Shown: piece after piece, positions 51,021 through 58,927 of the stretch
Layout of the letters: every line of letters starts with the position of its first letter
Numbering within the stretch: the first letter of the stretch is position 1
From: Oscillospiraceae bacterium
GTDB lineage: Bacteria > Bacillota > Clostridia > Oscillospirales > Ruminococcaceae
Length of the DNA: 64,000 nucleotides
Assembly: GCA_015067025.1 (NCBI GenBank)
Contig: SVNC01000006.1
Coordinates: 1-64,000 of the forward strand
Direction of reading: 5' to 3'
Notes under the pieces: model-generated
Told to the model about the DNA's origin: nothing
What the model saw: the letters and a program-made list of their open reading frames with translations, nothing else
The model's database searches: none
Program-made: the position numbers and the translations under genes

Positions 51021-51977
51021 TTATGCCTGCTTTAAACGATAGAGGTTAGCCGCACCTACGATACCTGCATCGTTACCCAGCTTTGCAATGCCGAGCTTTG
51101 TGGACTTTTCGGGGTTGATGCAATAGCTTTCTCTTGCAATATATTCTTCAAGAGGCTTTGTGAGGTATTCGCCTTCCTTGCAGATACCGCCGCCGATGAG
51201 TAACATTTCGGGCTGGAAGGTGTTTACTACGTTTACAAGACCGCAGCCTAAGTAGTTGAGGTATTCTTCGACTACAGCTTTACCTGCAGCGTCGTTCTTT
51301 CTCATAGCGTCGAAGGCTGTCTTGCCGTCTACGTTTTCGATAGAACCGGCAATTTCCCACATAGCACTGTCCTTGTTTTCTTCCATTGCACGCTTTGTAG
51401 CGTTGATGAGGGCTGTAGCAGAGCTGTATGCTTCAAAGCAACCCTTTCTGCCGCAACCGCACTGCCTGCCGTTGTACTCGATAACAGAGTGACCAAGCTC
51501 ACCCCCGCAGAAGTTAAAGCCTGTATAGATCTGACCGTCAATGATGATGCCACCGCCGACGCCTGTGCCGAGAGTGATTACGACTACGTTCTGATAACCC
51601 TTGCCTGCACCGTTTATAACTTCGCCGTAAGCGGCAACGTTTGCGTCGTTTTCAACGTATACGTCCTTGCCGAGTCTTTCCTTTAAAAGTCCGCCGATGT
51701 TTGTGTTGTTAAAGCCTAAGTTGCAGGAGTAGAGAACTACGCCTGTATTTCTGTCGGCAACACCGGGAGTGCCAATACCGATGCTTTCGATCTCATCTAC
51801 GGAGATCTTTGCATCCTCGCAGGCAAGCTTAACCCCTTCGGCAATGCTGTCTGCAATCTCTTCAGCAGGACGGGGGAGGTTAGTCTTTATATTTGACTTG
51901 CCGATGATCTGAAAATTATCGTCTACTACGCCTACCTTTATATTTGTTCCGCCTAAATCAATTCCTATATTGTACAT
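51021..51977 (-). CDS. glcK: ROK-family glucokinase
   Basis: It phosphorylates glucose. DLGGTNIKVGVVD (phosphate 1), ENDANVAAYGE with catalytic Asp, GTGVGGGIIIDG, and the zinc motif CGCGRKGCFEAYSSA define an enzymatic ROK sugar kinase; there is no HTH. The 318 aa fits Firmicute GlcK. Glucokinase placed with hprK and pfkA suggests glucose released from oligosaccharides is activated here rather than by a PTS. Confidence 0.93.
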   Translation of the reverse strand: MYNIGIDLGGTNIKVGVVDDNFQIIGKSNIKTNLPRPAEEIADSIAEGVKLACEDAKISVDEIESIGIGTPGVADRNTGVVLYSCNLGFNNTNIGGLLKERLGKDVYVENDANVAAYGEVINGAGKGYQNVVVITLGTGVGGGIIIDGQIYTGFNFCGGELGHSVIEYNGRQCGCGRKGCFEAYSSATALINATKRAMEENKDSAMWEIAGSIENVDGKTAFDAMRKNDAAGKAVVEEYLNYLGCGLVNVVNTFQPEMLLIGGGICKEGEYLTKPLEEYIARESYCINPEKSTKLGIAKLGNDAGIVGAANLYRLKQA

Positions 51978-52023
51978 TTTTCTGTTTTCCTTTCAAGATT
52001 ATTTTATTCTTTGTTTTTACGTT

Positions 52024-52761
52024 TTATTCTGCTGTTAAAAGAGCATTGGGTTTAAGTCCCTTAGAGCTTATAAATTCTTCAAAACGCTTTAAATCTGCGT
52101 TTATAACAAGCTCCTCGGGGAAATCAATTTCACTCAGTAAAAGCTCTGCCTGAGTAAATGCACCCACCTTATCGTGAAAATGTGCATCAGAGTTTACCAT
52201 AATTCTGCAACCGTTCTTTGCACAGGTGGGGAGAATGATGTTTTTAAGGTTTTCAATTGACCTTTTGCTACGAAACCTGCTTACGTTGAATTCCATAGCT
52301 ACGTTCTTTTCCTTGCACGCCTTTGTGACTTCGTCCACGTCATAGGGATAATCGGGAGAATCGGTATGACCGAGTACAAATACCTTAGGGTTATCAAGCA
52401 CCCCTAAATATGCACTTGTGTGCTGTGCTTCAGTACCGTAGGGCATACAACCGCCGTGCATTGACGCCACCATCCATTCCACGTTGCCGTAGATATATTC
52501 GTTTACGTCAAGACTTCCGTCAAAATCAATGATATCGGCTTCAATACCCTTTATTATTCTGACCCCGTAAAGAAAATCGGGGATCACTCTCATATTGCAG
52601 AAATGCCATTCGTGAGGACTGTCGGGCATATTTACAGAGTGATCTGTCATTGCAAGATAACTCAGTCCTCTTTCTGCCGCCGCCTTTGCGTTTTCCGTAA
52701 TGGTGGAATAGGCGTGGGTGCAGGCAATGGTATGCGTATGCATATCCGCTACAAATTTCAT
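52024..52761 (-). CDS. PHP-domain phosphoesterase (YcdX-like)
   Basis: A compact PHP metallohydrolase of 245 aa with MHTHTIACTHAYSTITEN, AMTDHSVNMPDSPHEWHF, GIEADIIDFDG, and C-terminal NSDAHFHDKVGAF, together supplying the tri-metal ligands. YcdX-type enzymes hydrolyse phosphate esters; the physiological substrate is unknown. It is between hprK and glcK in the leftward run. Its position among sugar-kinase and PTS-regulatory genes suggests dephosphorylation of a sugar phosphate, an inference only. Confidence 0.88.
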   Translation of the reverse strand: MKFVADMHTHTIACTHAYSTITENAKAAAERGLSYLAMTDHSVNMPDSPHEWHFCNMRVIPDFLYGVRIIKGIEADIIDFDGSLDVNEYIYGNVEWMVASMHGGCMPYGTEAQHTSAYLGVLDNPKVFVLGHTDSPDYPYDVDEVTKACKEKNVAMEFNVSRFRSKRSIENLKNIILPTCAKNGCRIMVNSDAHFHDKVGAFTQAELLLSEIDFPEELVINADLKRFEEFISSKGLKPNALLTAE

Positions 52762-52795
52762 TTTTCTGTTCCTTCCTGTTGTTCTGTCTATGTAA

Positions 52796-53749
52796 TTATG
52801 ACCAGCTTGTTATAGTGTCAGAGCCTTCCATATTAAGACCTAAATTGTCAAGAAGCTCCTGTGCCGCATTGTAGCCCATCTTCTTCTGTCTGTTGTTCAT
52901 AGCGGCAACCTCTAAGATTACTGCTAAGTTTCTACCGGGCTTTACGGGAATAGTGAGAGAGGGAACCTTTACGCCGAGTATTGAAACGTAGTGGTTATCA
53001 ACGCCCATTCTATCGTAGATCTTTTCAGGATTCCAAAGCTCAAGCTCTACTACCATATCTATCTTTTCATTTACCTTTACAGCGCCCATACCGAAAAGCT
53101 GACGGGCATTGATGATACCGATACCGCGAAGCTCTAAGAAGTGTCTTATGTTATCAGGTGAGCTGCCGACTAAAGTGATGTTGGACGCCTTTCTGATCTC
53201 AACCGCATCGTCTGCAATAAGACGGTGACCACGCTTTACAAGCTCGATTGCAGTTTCAGACTTACCAACGCCGCTTTCGCCCAAGATAAGCATACCTTCA
53301 CCGTATACTTCGATAAGTACGCCGTGTCGGGTGATACGGGGAGCAAGCTGAAGGCTTAAATATGCAACTAATTTTGATGTAAAGGTAGACGTACTTTCTT
53401 CACTTCGGAGCAGAGGAACACCGTAGGTTTCGGCGTATTCCTTCATTTCGGGGATTATTTCAAGACCTCTTGAAATAATGACTGCCGCAGGCTTTACGCT
53501 GAAGAATTTCTTAAGACGCTGAAGTCTTATTTCTGCACCGCACTGACCGAGGTATGCAGTTTCTGAGTTGCCGATTATCTGTATTCTGTTATTGTCAAAG
53601 TATTCATAAAAACCCGCAAGCTGAAGTCCCGGTCTGTTTACGTCAATATCTGAAATAAAGATGTTTGCAGGGTCATCGGGAGTATGGATTACTTCCAGCG
53701 AATGTTCGTCGATTATCGCCTTTAAGGATACGGTAAATTCCTGTGCCAT
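52796..53749 (-). CDS. hprK: HPr kinase/phosphorylase
   Basis: It phosphorylates Ser46 of HPr in response to glycolytic intermediates, the core of carbon catabolite control in Firmicutes. The P-loop GESGVGKSETAIELVKRGHRLIADDAVEIR and the C-terminal K-loop signature NRQKKMGYNAA are present. ATG 53749 after AAAGGAAAAACACT gives 317 aa, against 347 in the track. It leads the hprK-PHP-glcK-murB-rapZ-whiA-dnaE-pfkA run. Confidence 0.96.
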   Translation of the reverse strand: MAQEFTVSLKAIIDEHSLEVIHTPDDPANIFISDIDVNRPGLQLAGFYEYFDNNRIQIIGNSETAYLGQCGAEIRLQRLKKFFSVKPAAVIISRGLEIIPEMKEYAETYGVPLLRSEESTSTFTSKLVAYLSLQLAPRITRHGVLIEVYGEGMLILGESGVGKSETAIELVKRGHRLIADDAVEIRKASNITLVGSSPDNIRHFLELRGIGIINARQLFGMGAVKVNEKIDMVVELELWNPEKIYDRMGVDNHYVSILGVKVPSLTIPVKPGRNLAVILEVAAMNNRQKKMGYNAAQELLDNLGLNMEGSDTITSWS

Positions 53750-53890
53750 AGTGTTTTTCCTTTCGGTTTTAGGGATTTTGGAGCATTGTATTTTACCCTC
53801 AGAAAAAGATGATAAATAAAAGCTCTCATACATATTCAATTATACTACATTACAGTACTTATTGCAAGCGAAAAATGAAATAAAGGACAA

Positions 53891-53930
53891 AAAATAACCG
53901 CCGCTGTGGCATACGCCACAGCAGCGGAAT
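53891..53930 (-). terminator. Intrinsic terminator of the aquaporin gene
   Basis: A long stem CCGCCGCTGTGGC/GCCACAGCAGCGG has a TTATTTTTTG tail on the minus strand. Confidence 0.88.
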
Positions 53931-53948
53931 TTTAATTATCATCTGTGA

Positions 53949-54611
53949 TTATTTCTTGGATGCGAGGAACTTGTAAACTACAGCCGCTAAAGCACCGCCA
54001 ACGAGGGGAGCTACGATGAATACCCATACGTTTGCAAGAGCGTCGCCGCCTACGAATAAAGCAGGACCGAAGCTACGTGCAGGGTTTACGGACGTACCTG
54101 TAAAGGAGATACCTAAGATGTGTACAAGTGTTAATGAAAGACCGATAACAAGACCTGCAACGGCACTGTTTTCTGTCTTTGACGTAACGCCTAAAATAGC
54201 GATTACAAATACAAAGGTGAGAATAATTTCAACGAGGATAGAAAGAAGAATATCGCCCTTGAAAAGCCCGTTTGCACCAAGACCGCTTTCTACACCTACG
54301 AGTGCCATAAGAACTGCTGCACCTGCTGTAGCACCTGCAAACTGTGCTATAACGTAGCCGACAAAGTCCTTTACAGACATCTTGCCGCTGATGAGCATTG
54401 CGATAGATACCGCAGGGTTGATGTGACAGCCTGAAACGTTACCGATTGAATATGCCATAGCAACGATAACAAGACCGAATGCGAGAGCGGTTAAAAGATA
54501 ACCTGTGCCGTTTGTTGCTGAGCAGCCTACTACTGCGGCTGTTCCGCATGCGAATAATACCAGTACGAAAGTACCGATAAATTCAGCAATGTACTTTTTG
54601 ATTGATTCCAT
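53949..54611 (-). CDS. aqpZ: Aquaporin Z-type MIP channel
   Basis: Six transmembrane helices and two half-helices carry both NPA motifs (SGCHINPAVSIAML and GTSVNPARSFGPALF), as required for a water channel. FIGTFVLVLFACGTAAVVG is the typical helix 1. The 220-aa length and the narrow-selectivity Arg after the second NPA support water rather than glycerol. RBS is GAAAGGAA. It is monocistronic with its own terminator, between azlD and hprK. Confidence 0.93.
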   Translation of the reverse strand: MESIKKYIAEFIGTFVLVLFACGTAAVVGCSATNGTGYLLTALAFGLVIVAMAYSIGNVSGCHINPAVSIAMLISGKMSVKDFVGYVIAQFAGATAGAAVLMALVGVESGLGANGLFKGDILLSILVEIILTFVFVIAILGVTSKTENSAVAGLVIGLSLTLVHILGISFTGTSVNPARSFGPALFVGGDALANVWVFIVAPLVGGALAAVVYKFLASKK

Positions 54612-54696
54612 TGTGATAATTCCTTTCGGGTTTTATTTTGACCGCCTGAGGCGGCTGAGTCCATAGCCTTATTATACAATATGAAAGGGTGTTTTG

Positions 54697-55023
54697 TCAA
54701 ATGACTCCTGCAAAGGAAAATAAAAGCTCCGACAGATAGACCGATACGCAGGAGGCTATTGCAACTATGGTAAGATCCTTTTCAAAGATTGCAAATATTA
54801 CCGCAACCAGCAAGCCCACAGCCGCTGATGCAATACTTCCCGTAGCGTAAAGTGCTGCAGGAAAGGTCATTGCCGTAAGTACCGTATAGGGTATGTAGTA
54901 AAGGAATGACTTTACGAAGGTGTTTTTTATTTTCTTTCTTACTGCCGCAAATGGGATGGCTCTTATAAGGTAAGTAGAGCCTGACATTATAAGCAGATAT
55001 ATTAAAAACTGTCCGTTATCCAT
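54697..55023 (-). CDS. azlD: AzlD, branched-chain amino acid export subunit
   Basis: A 108-aa protein of four hydrophobic helices, with YLIRAIPFAAVRKK and SFLYYIPYTVLTAMTFPAAL typical of AzlD. It is the small partner of AzlC in a two-part exporter for branched-chain amino acids. The start overlaps the azlC stop by 8 nt, implying coupled translation. Confidence 0.93.
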   Translation of the reverse strand: MDNGQFLIYLLIMSGSTYLIRAIPFAAVRKKIKNTFVKSFLYYIPYTVLTAMTFPAALYATGSIASAAVGLLVAVIFAIFEKDLTIVAIASCVSVYLSELLFSFAGVI

Positions 55024-55726
55024 CTATCGCTTCCTCCTTTACAGGGAAAACTATTGCGCCGATAACAGCGGCAAGGATAGCACAAACGCTTATTGTAATA
55101 CCTGAGGAAATTTCCTTTAATACGGGTGTGTAATAGAAGATACAGCTGAGTGCAAGAGCTATAAAAACTACGATAAGCAGTGATTTTGATTTTTTCGCCT
55201 TTGGTGCAACTATCGCAACGAACATTCCGTATATCGCAATGCAAAGTGCTGACATCAGCGAGTCGGGCAAAACGTTACCAAGCAATGCACCAAGTAAAGT
55301 ACCCATTGTCCAGCCAAGCCAGGGGATAAGGGATAATCCCGTGAAGAAGGAACGGGATACGCTTTTCTCATTTGATGCAACGGCAAAAATCTCATCAGTT
55401 ATGAAAAATCCCAGTAACCAGCGGTATAATCCTCTGAATTTACCGTCCGTCTTTTGTGAAAGGGATATTGCCATAAAGGAATATCTCACGTTTACAGTAA
55501 GCTGAGAAATCAGCATCTCTATATATTGTCCGGGGTTTATCATTATTCCGACTCCTGCAAGCTGTCCTGCAGAGGTTACTGTCACCATTGATATTATTAC
55601 AGCCTGCCACCAGTGAAGTCCCTTTGACACAGCCATAATACCGAAGGAGAATGAAACAGACAGATATCCCAGTCCTATAGGTATACCTGATTTCAGTCCC
55701 CTTAAAAATGAATTTTTAATCTTCAA
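55016..55726 (-). CDS. azlC: AzlC, branched-chain amino acid exporter
   Basis: A 236-aa permease with eight helices. Family motifs include GIPIGLGYLSVSFSFGIMA near the start, TSAGQLAGVGIM and NVRYSFMAISLSQKTDGKF. With AzlD it exports leucine, isoleucine or valine analogues. It is the last host-like gene before the prophage; ImmA begins only 28 nt away. Confidence 0.94.
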   Translation of the reverse strand: MKIKNSFLRGLKSGIPIGLGYLSVSFSFGIMAVSKGLHWWQAVIISMVTVTSAGQLAGVGIMINPGQYIEMLISQLTVNVRYSFMAISLSQKTDGKFRGLYRWLLGFFITDEIFAVASNEKSVSRSFFTGLSLIPWLGWTMGTLLGALLGNVLPDSLMSALCIAIYGMFVAIVAPKAKKSKSLLIVVFIALALSCIFYYTPVLKEISSGITISVCAILAAVIGAIVFPVKEEAIDG

Positions 55727-55753
55727 AATTGTCCATCTCTCTTTTTTCTGTTT

Positions 55754-56161
55754 TTAATTTCCGTTCCAGAGGTTGTAGTATCTTAAAGCGGTTTTCATAA
55801 AATCTTCGGTAACGCCGAAATGCTCCGCCAGCTCCCAAAGCTCGTTTACTCCGCTTTTAAGAAGCTTTACAACTACCCTTCTCGGAATGGTATTTCTTAT
55901 CGCCCAGACGTCGGCTCTGCGTTCTATCCTTCCTCTTGGTACGATGGGACAATCCTCATCGTAAAAGGAATTTGTAATGCAATGCCCAAGCTCATGGGCG
56001 GATTTTACTTTATAATCAGCGTGACTTTTTACTTTGCGGCGGTCTATTGCTATCATGCAAAAGCCGTTTATACTGTGACTCATAGCCTCTTCATTTCCGT
56101 ACATCCTCATATCAATAATGGGGATGTCGTTTTTCTGTGCTATCTTCATAAGATTTTTCAA
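55754..56161 (-). CDS. immA: ImmA/IrrE-family metallopeptidase (prophage)
   Basis: A 135-aa zinc protease with the signature SAHELGHCITNSFY (HExxH). ImmA proteins cleave the cognate ImmR-type repressor to induce mobile elements. The start is TTG 56159-56161 after GGAGGCG. It is 40 nt downstream of the XRE repressor on the same strand, the typical order of ICEBs1 and many prophages. It marks the left edge of the phage region in this window. Confidence 0.92.
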   Translation of the reverse strand: MKNLMKIAQKNDIPIIDMRMYGNEEAMSHSINGFCMIAIDRRKVKSHADYKVKSAHELGHCITNSFYDEDCPIVPRGRIERRADVWAIRNTIPRRVVVKLLKSGVNELWELAEHFGVTEDFMKTALRYYNLWNGN

Positions 56162-56201
56162 AATTCACGCCTCCTTACGTTTAAAACTTGTTTAAAGGTC
56201 C

Positions 56202-56546
56202 TTAGTTATTCTCCTGTTCCTTTTGTTTCTGACGGTATTTTAAATGCTCCATAGCAAGTCTTTTAACGTCGTCTAAAACGTCATCGTCAATTTCTGTATC
56301 ACCGAAAAGTGCAAACTTCAGCTTGCTGTCAGAAATTGATACAGTGTCGTATTCGCTGAGAAGAAAATCCGTATCTGTACCGAAAAAATCTGCAATTGCT
56401 TTTAACGTGTCGAAATCAGGTTCACGCTTGCCCAGCTCGTAAAGACTGTAGCCCTGCTTTGTCATGCCTAAATGCTCCGCTACCTCAGCCTGGGAAAAAC
56501 CCTTCTTTTTACGGAGAGCTTTGATATTTTCTGAAAAAATACTCAT
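56202..56546 (-). CDS. Prophage repressor (XRE/ImmR-like)
   Basis: An N-terminal HTH_XRE domain (MSIFSENIKALRKKKGFSQAEVAEHLGMTKQGYSLYELGKREPD) is followed by an acidic, helical C-terminus (~75-114). It presumably binds the five palindromic operators at 56599-56776 and represses the rightward phage promoter. Its own promoter overlaps operators O1 and O2, indicating autoregulation. ImmA (downstream) would inactivate it on induction. Confidence 0.92.
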   Translation of the reverse strand: MSIFSENIKALRKKKGFSQAEVAEHLGMTKQGYSLYELGKREPDFDTLKAIADFFGTDTDFLLSEYDTVSISDSKLKFALFGDTEIDDDVLDDVKRLAMEHLKYRQKQKEQENN

Positions 56547-56592
56547 AGCTTAAGACCTTCCTTATTTTATTTTTACATTTTACTGTGCTTAA

Positions 56593-56621
56593 ATTATATC
56601 AACGATATGTTGATAAGTCAA
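56593..56621 (-). promoter_or_regulatory. Promoter of the prophage repressor gene
   Basis: On the minus strand TTGACT (56616-56621) and TATAAT (56593-56598) have a 17-nt spacer. Operator O1 lies in the spacer and O2 over the -35. Confidence 0.8.
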
Positions 56622-56776
56622 CATAGTGTTGTAAAATTCTACGTTTTCCACAACAAAAGCAACAAACTGTTGACGCTTTCTCTATATTTCTCACAAACTT
56701 TAAAAAATTATCAACAAACTGTTGACAAATCTGTTTCTTTGTGATATCCTTGTGTCAAAGGACAACAAATCGTTGA
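56599..56776. promoter_or_regulatory. Five repressor operators TCAAC-N5-GTTGA
   Basis: Copies occur at 56599-56613 (TCAACGATATGTTGA), 56618-56632, 56659-56673, 56711-56725 and 56762-56776; arms are perfect in two and have one arm-end mismatch in the other three. Two sit on the repressor's promoter and one over the rightward -35. They are the best candidate binding sites for the XRE repressor and should constitute the lysogeny switch. Confidence 0.82.
56722..56750 (+). promoter_or_regulatory. Rightward prophage promoter
   Basis: TTGACA (56722-56727) and TATCCT (56745-56750) have a 17-nt spacer. Operator O4 overlaps the -35 and O5 covers the initial transcribed region. Confidence 0.7.
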
Positions 56777-56854
56777 CTTCGACAAACGGCTTACATCCCT
56801 TAAACAAATAATAACACGAGCTGTGTACGATAAACTGTACAGAAAGGAGGATGA

Positions 56855-57007
56855 ATGTACACCTGTACAAAATGCAAAAACAAATTTCAGACAGAGGACT
56901 TAGATTATATTTCGGTACAGTACGGAGAGTGCTGGGGATATCCTGCTTATAAAAGAGAATGGTGCTGTCCTATATGCAAGGGAGAAGTAGAAGAAAATGA
57001 AGAGTGA
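56855..57007 (+). CDS. Small zinc-ribbon protein (50 aa, prophage)
   Basis: It is missed by the ORF track. The translation starts MYTCTKCKNKF and includes CWGYPAYKREWCCPICKGE; two CxxC knuckles (CTKC and CPIC) make a zinc ribbon. AGAAAGGAGG precedes the ATG at 5 nt. It is the first gene after the rightward promoter and may be a transcription or packaging accessory. A frame starting 4 bp earlier (ATG 56851) is less likely. Confidence 0.7.
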   Translation: MYTCTKCKNKFQTEDLDYISVQYGECWGYPAYKREWCCPICKGEVEENEE

Positions 57008-57033
57008 CCTGTCTTTTGAAAGGAGGTGATAGT

Positions 57034-57465
57034 ATAAACAGCAAATATCAGGAATATCTGACTGAAAAGGGACAGGAAAAGCTAAGCTCCTTCAGCTTAA
57101 TGGGTTACGATACTTCACAGATCGCAAAAAAGATAGGCGTCAGCGAAAAAACACTTTTAGCCTGGTGCAGTAAATATCCTGAAATAAATAAGGCTGTCCA
57201 TAGCGGCGATGATATGGCTGACAAGCTTGTGGAAAAGGCTCTTTTCAAAAGAGCGGTGGGATACGTTCAGACTGAAAGAGTTCAGCAACTGAGCAAGGAG
57301 GGAGATATGGAGCTTGTTAAGATCGTTGAAAAGGAGGTCATGCCCAGCACCACGGCACAGATATTCTGGCTTAAAAACCGCTGTGGCTACGAGTGGGACG
57401 GCAGGACAGAGGACGAGGAAGATGATGAAAGCGGAGTTGTGGTATTACCGCCGATAGAGAGGTGA
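57034..57465 (+). CDS. terS: Phage terminase small subunit
   Basis: The N-terminal half has a helix-turn-helix (GYDTSQIAKKIGVSEKTLLAWCSKYPEINKAVHSG) and the C-terminus is acidic (EDEEDDESG), the usual small-terminase layout: DNA recognition plus TerL contact. The track begins at GTG 57004, but AAAGGAGG lies inside that frame, so the most economical start is ATA 57034, 7 nt after it, a rare non-AUG codon. It precedes terL by 4 nt. Confidence 0.85.
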   Translation: MNSKYQEYLTEKGQEKLSSFSLMGYDTSQIAKKIGVSEKTLLAWCSKYPEINKAVHSGDDMADKLVEKALFKRAVGYVQTERVQQLSKEGDMELVKIVEKEVMPSTTAQIFWLKNRCGYEWDGRTEDEEDDESGVVVLPPIER

Positions 57466-57469
57466 CAGA

Positions 57470-58918
57470 ATGAAAAATAAAAGAAATATATGCTGGTCGC
57501 CTCAACCGAAGCAGATACAGTTCTTATGCCGCCCTGAATATGAAGCCTTATACGGCGGTGCGGCAGGCGGCGGTAAGTCGGATGCATTACTTGCAGAGGC
57601 TCTTCGTCAGGTACATATACCCCATTACAGAGCGATCATATTCCGTAAGACCTATCCGCAGTTATCGGAGCTTATTGATAGGTCAAGAGAGATATATACG
57701 GCGGCATTCCCCAAGGCTACCTACAACAGTACCAATCATTGCTGGACGTTTCCTTCAGGTGCAAAAATCTACTTCGGTAGTATGCAATATGCAAAGGACA
57801 AGACGCAGTATCAGGGTAAAAGATATGATTTTATCGGCTTTGACGAGCTTACGCACTTTACTTTTGAGGAGTACAGCTATATGTTCTCCCGAAACAGACC
57901 TGGTGGAGAAGGAACAAGGGTGTATATAAGAGCTACCGCAAACCCCGGAGGAATAGGGCACGGCTGGGTAAAGCAGAGATTTATAACCGCCGCAAAGCCT
58001 ATGACTCCCATTGTAGATACGTATACAGTTTACGACCCATCAGGAAAGCCGATAAAGATTGAAAAAAGTCGTATATTTATTCCTGCAAGCGTTTTCGATA
58101 ATCAGAAGCTACTCAGCAATGACCCTGAATACCTCGCATCTCTTGCAATGCTTCCCGAAGCGGAAAAGAATGCTCTGCTCTACGGCGATTGGGACAGCTT
58201 TTCAGGTCAGGTATTTTCAGAGTGGGTAGATGATAAAGCACATTATGAGGACAGACAATGGACTCACGTTATAGCTCCCTTCAGGATACCGTCCGACTGG
58301 ACGGTAGTACGTGGTTTCGACTTTGGTTATGCAAAGCCCTTTTCGGTAGGCTGGTATGCGGTCGACCGCAGAGGATGTATATACCGCATAGCAGAATATT
58401 ACGGCTGTACTGAAACGCCAAACACGGGGCTTATGATAAATCCTGTAGAGATTGCGGCAGAAATAAAGCGGATAGAAAGCGAAAACGAAAATCTTAAGGG
58501 CAGAACCATAACGGGTATAGCAGACCCGTCAATATTTGACCGCAGCCGTGGTGAAAGCGTTGCAGATCTTATGTCAATGCCACCTAACTTTATTCTGTGG
58601 AGTGGTGGTGACAACACGAGAATAGCAGGAAAAATGCAGTATCATTATCGGCTTATGTTTAATAAGGACGGACTGCCGATGTTCTACTGCTTTAACACCT
58701 GTAAGCATTTTATCCGTACCATTCCTGCTCTTGTATACGATGACAAGAAGGTTGAGGATATCAATACGGATCAGGAGGATCATATCTACGATGAATGCAG
58801 ATACGTGCTTATGGCAAATCCTATGACCGCTCCGAGAGAAAGAGCAGAGCTACCATACACAGACGATCCCCTTGAGCAAAGAAAGAAGAAAAACGATTAT
58901 TCGTTCTATAACATTTAG
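57470..58918 (+). CDS. terL: Phage terminase large subunit
   Basis: The packaging ATPase has Walker A EALYGGAAGGGKSDALL (~25-41) and the Walker B acid in DFIGFDELTHF (~122-132), plus the C-terminal RNaseH-like nuclease region (VRGFDFGYAKPFSVGWYAVD and GIADPSIFDRSRGES). The 482 aa is normal. It drives headful or cos packaging together with TerS. RBS GAGAGGTGACAGA. Confidence 0.95.
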   Translation: MKNKRNICWSPQPKQIQFLCRPEYEALYGGAAGGGKSDALLAEALRQVHIPHYRAIIFRKTYPQLSELIDRSREIYTAAFPKATYNSTNHCWTFPSGAKIYFGSMQYAKDKTQYQGKRYDFIGFDELTHFTFEEYSYMFSRNRPGGEGTRVYIRATANPGGIGHGWVKQRFITAAKPMTPIVDTYTVYDPSGKPIKIEKSRIFIPASVFDNQKLLSNDPEYLASLAMLPEAEKNALLYGDWDSFSGQVFSEWVDDKAHYEDRQWTHVIAPFRIPSDWTVVRGFDFGYAKPFSVGWYAVDRRGCIYRIAEYYGCTETPNTGLMINPVEIAAEIKRIESENENLKGRTITGIADPSIFDRSRGESVADLMSMPPNFILWSGGDNTRIAGKMQYHYRLMFNKDGLPMFYCFNTCKHFIRTIPALVYDDKKVEDINTDQEDHIYDECRYVLMANPMTAPRERAELPYTDDPLEQRKKKNDYSFYNI

Positions 58919-58927
58919 GAGGTAATT

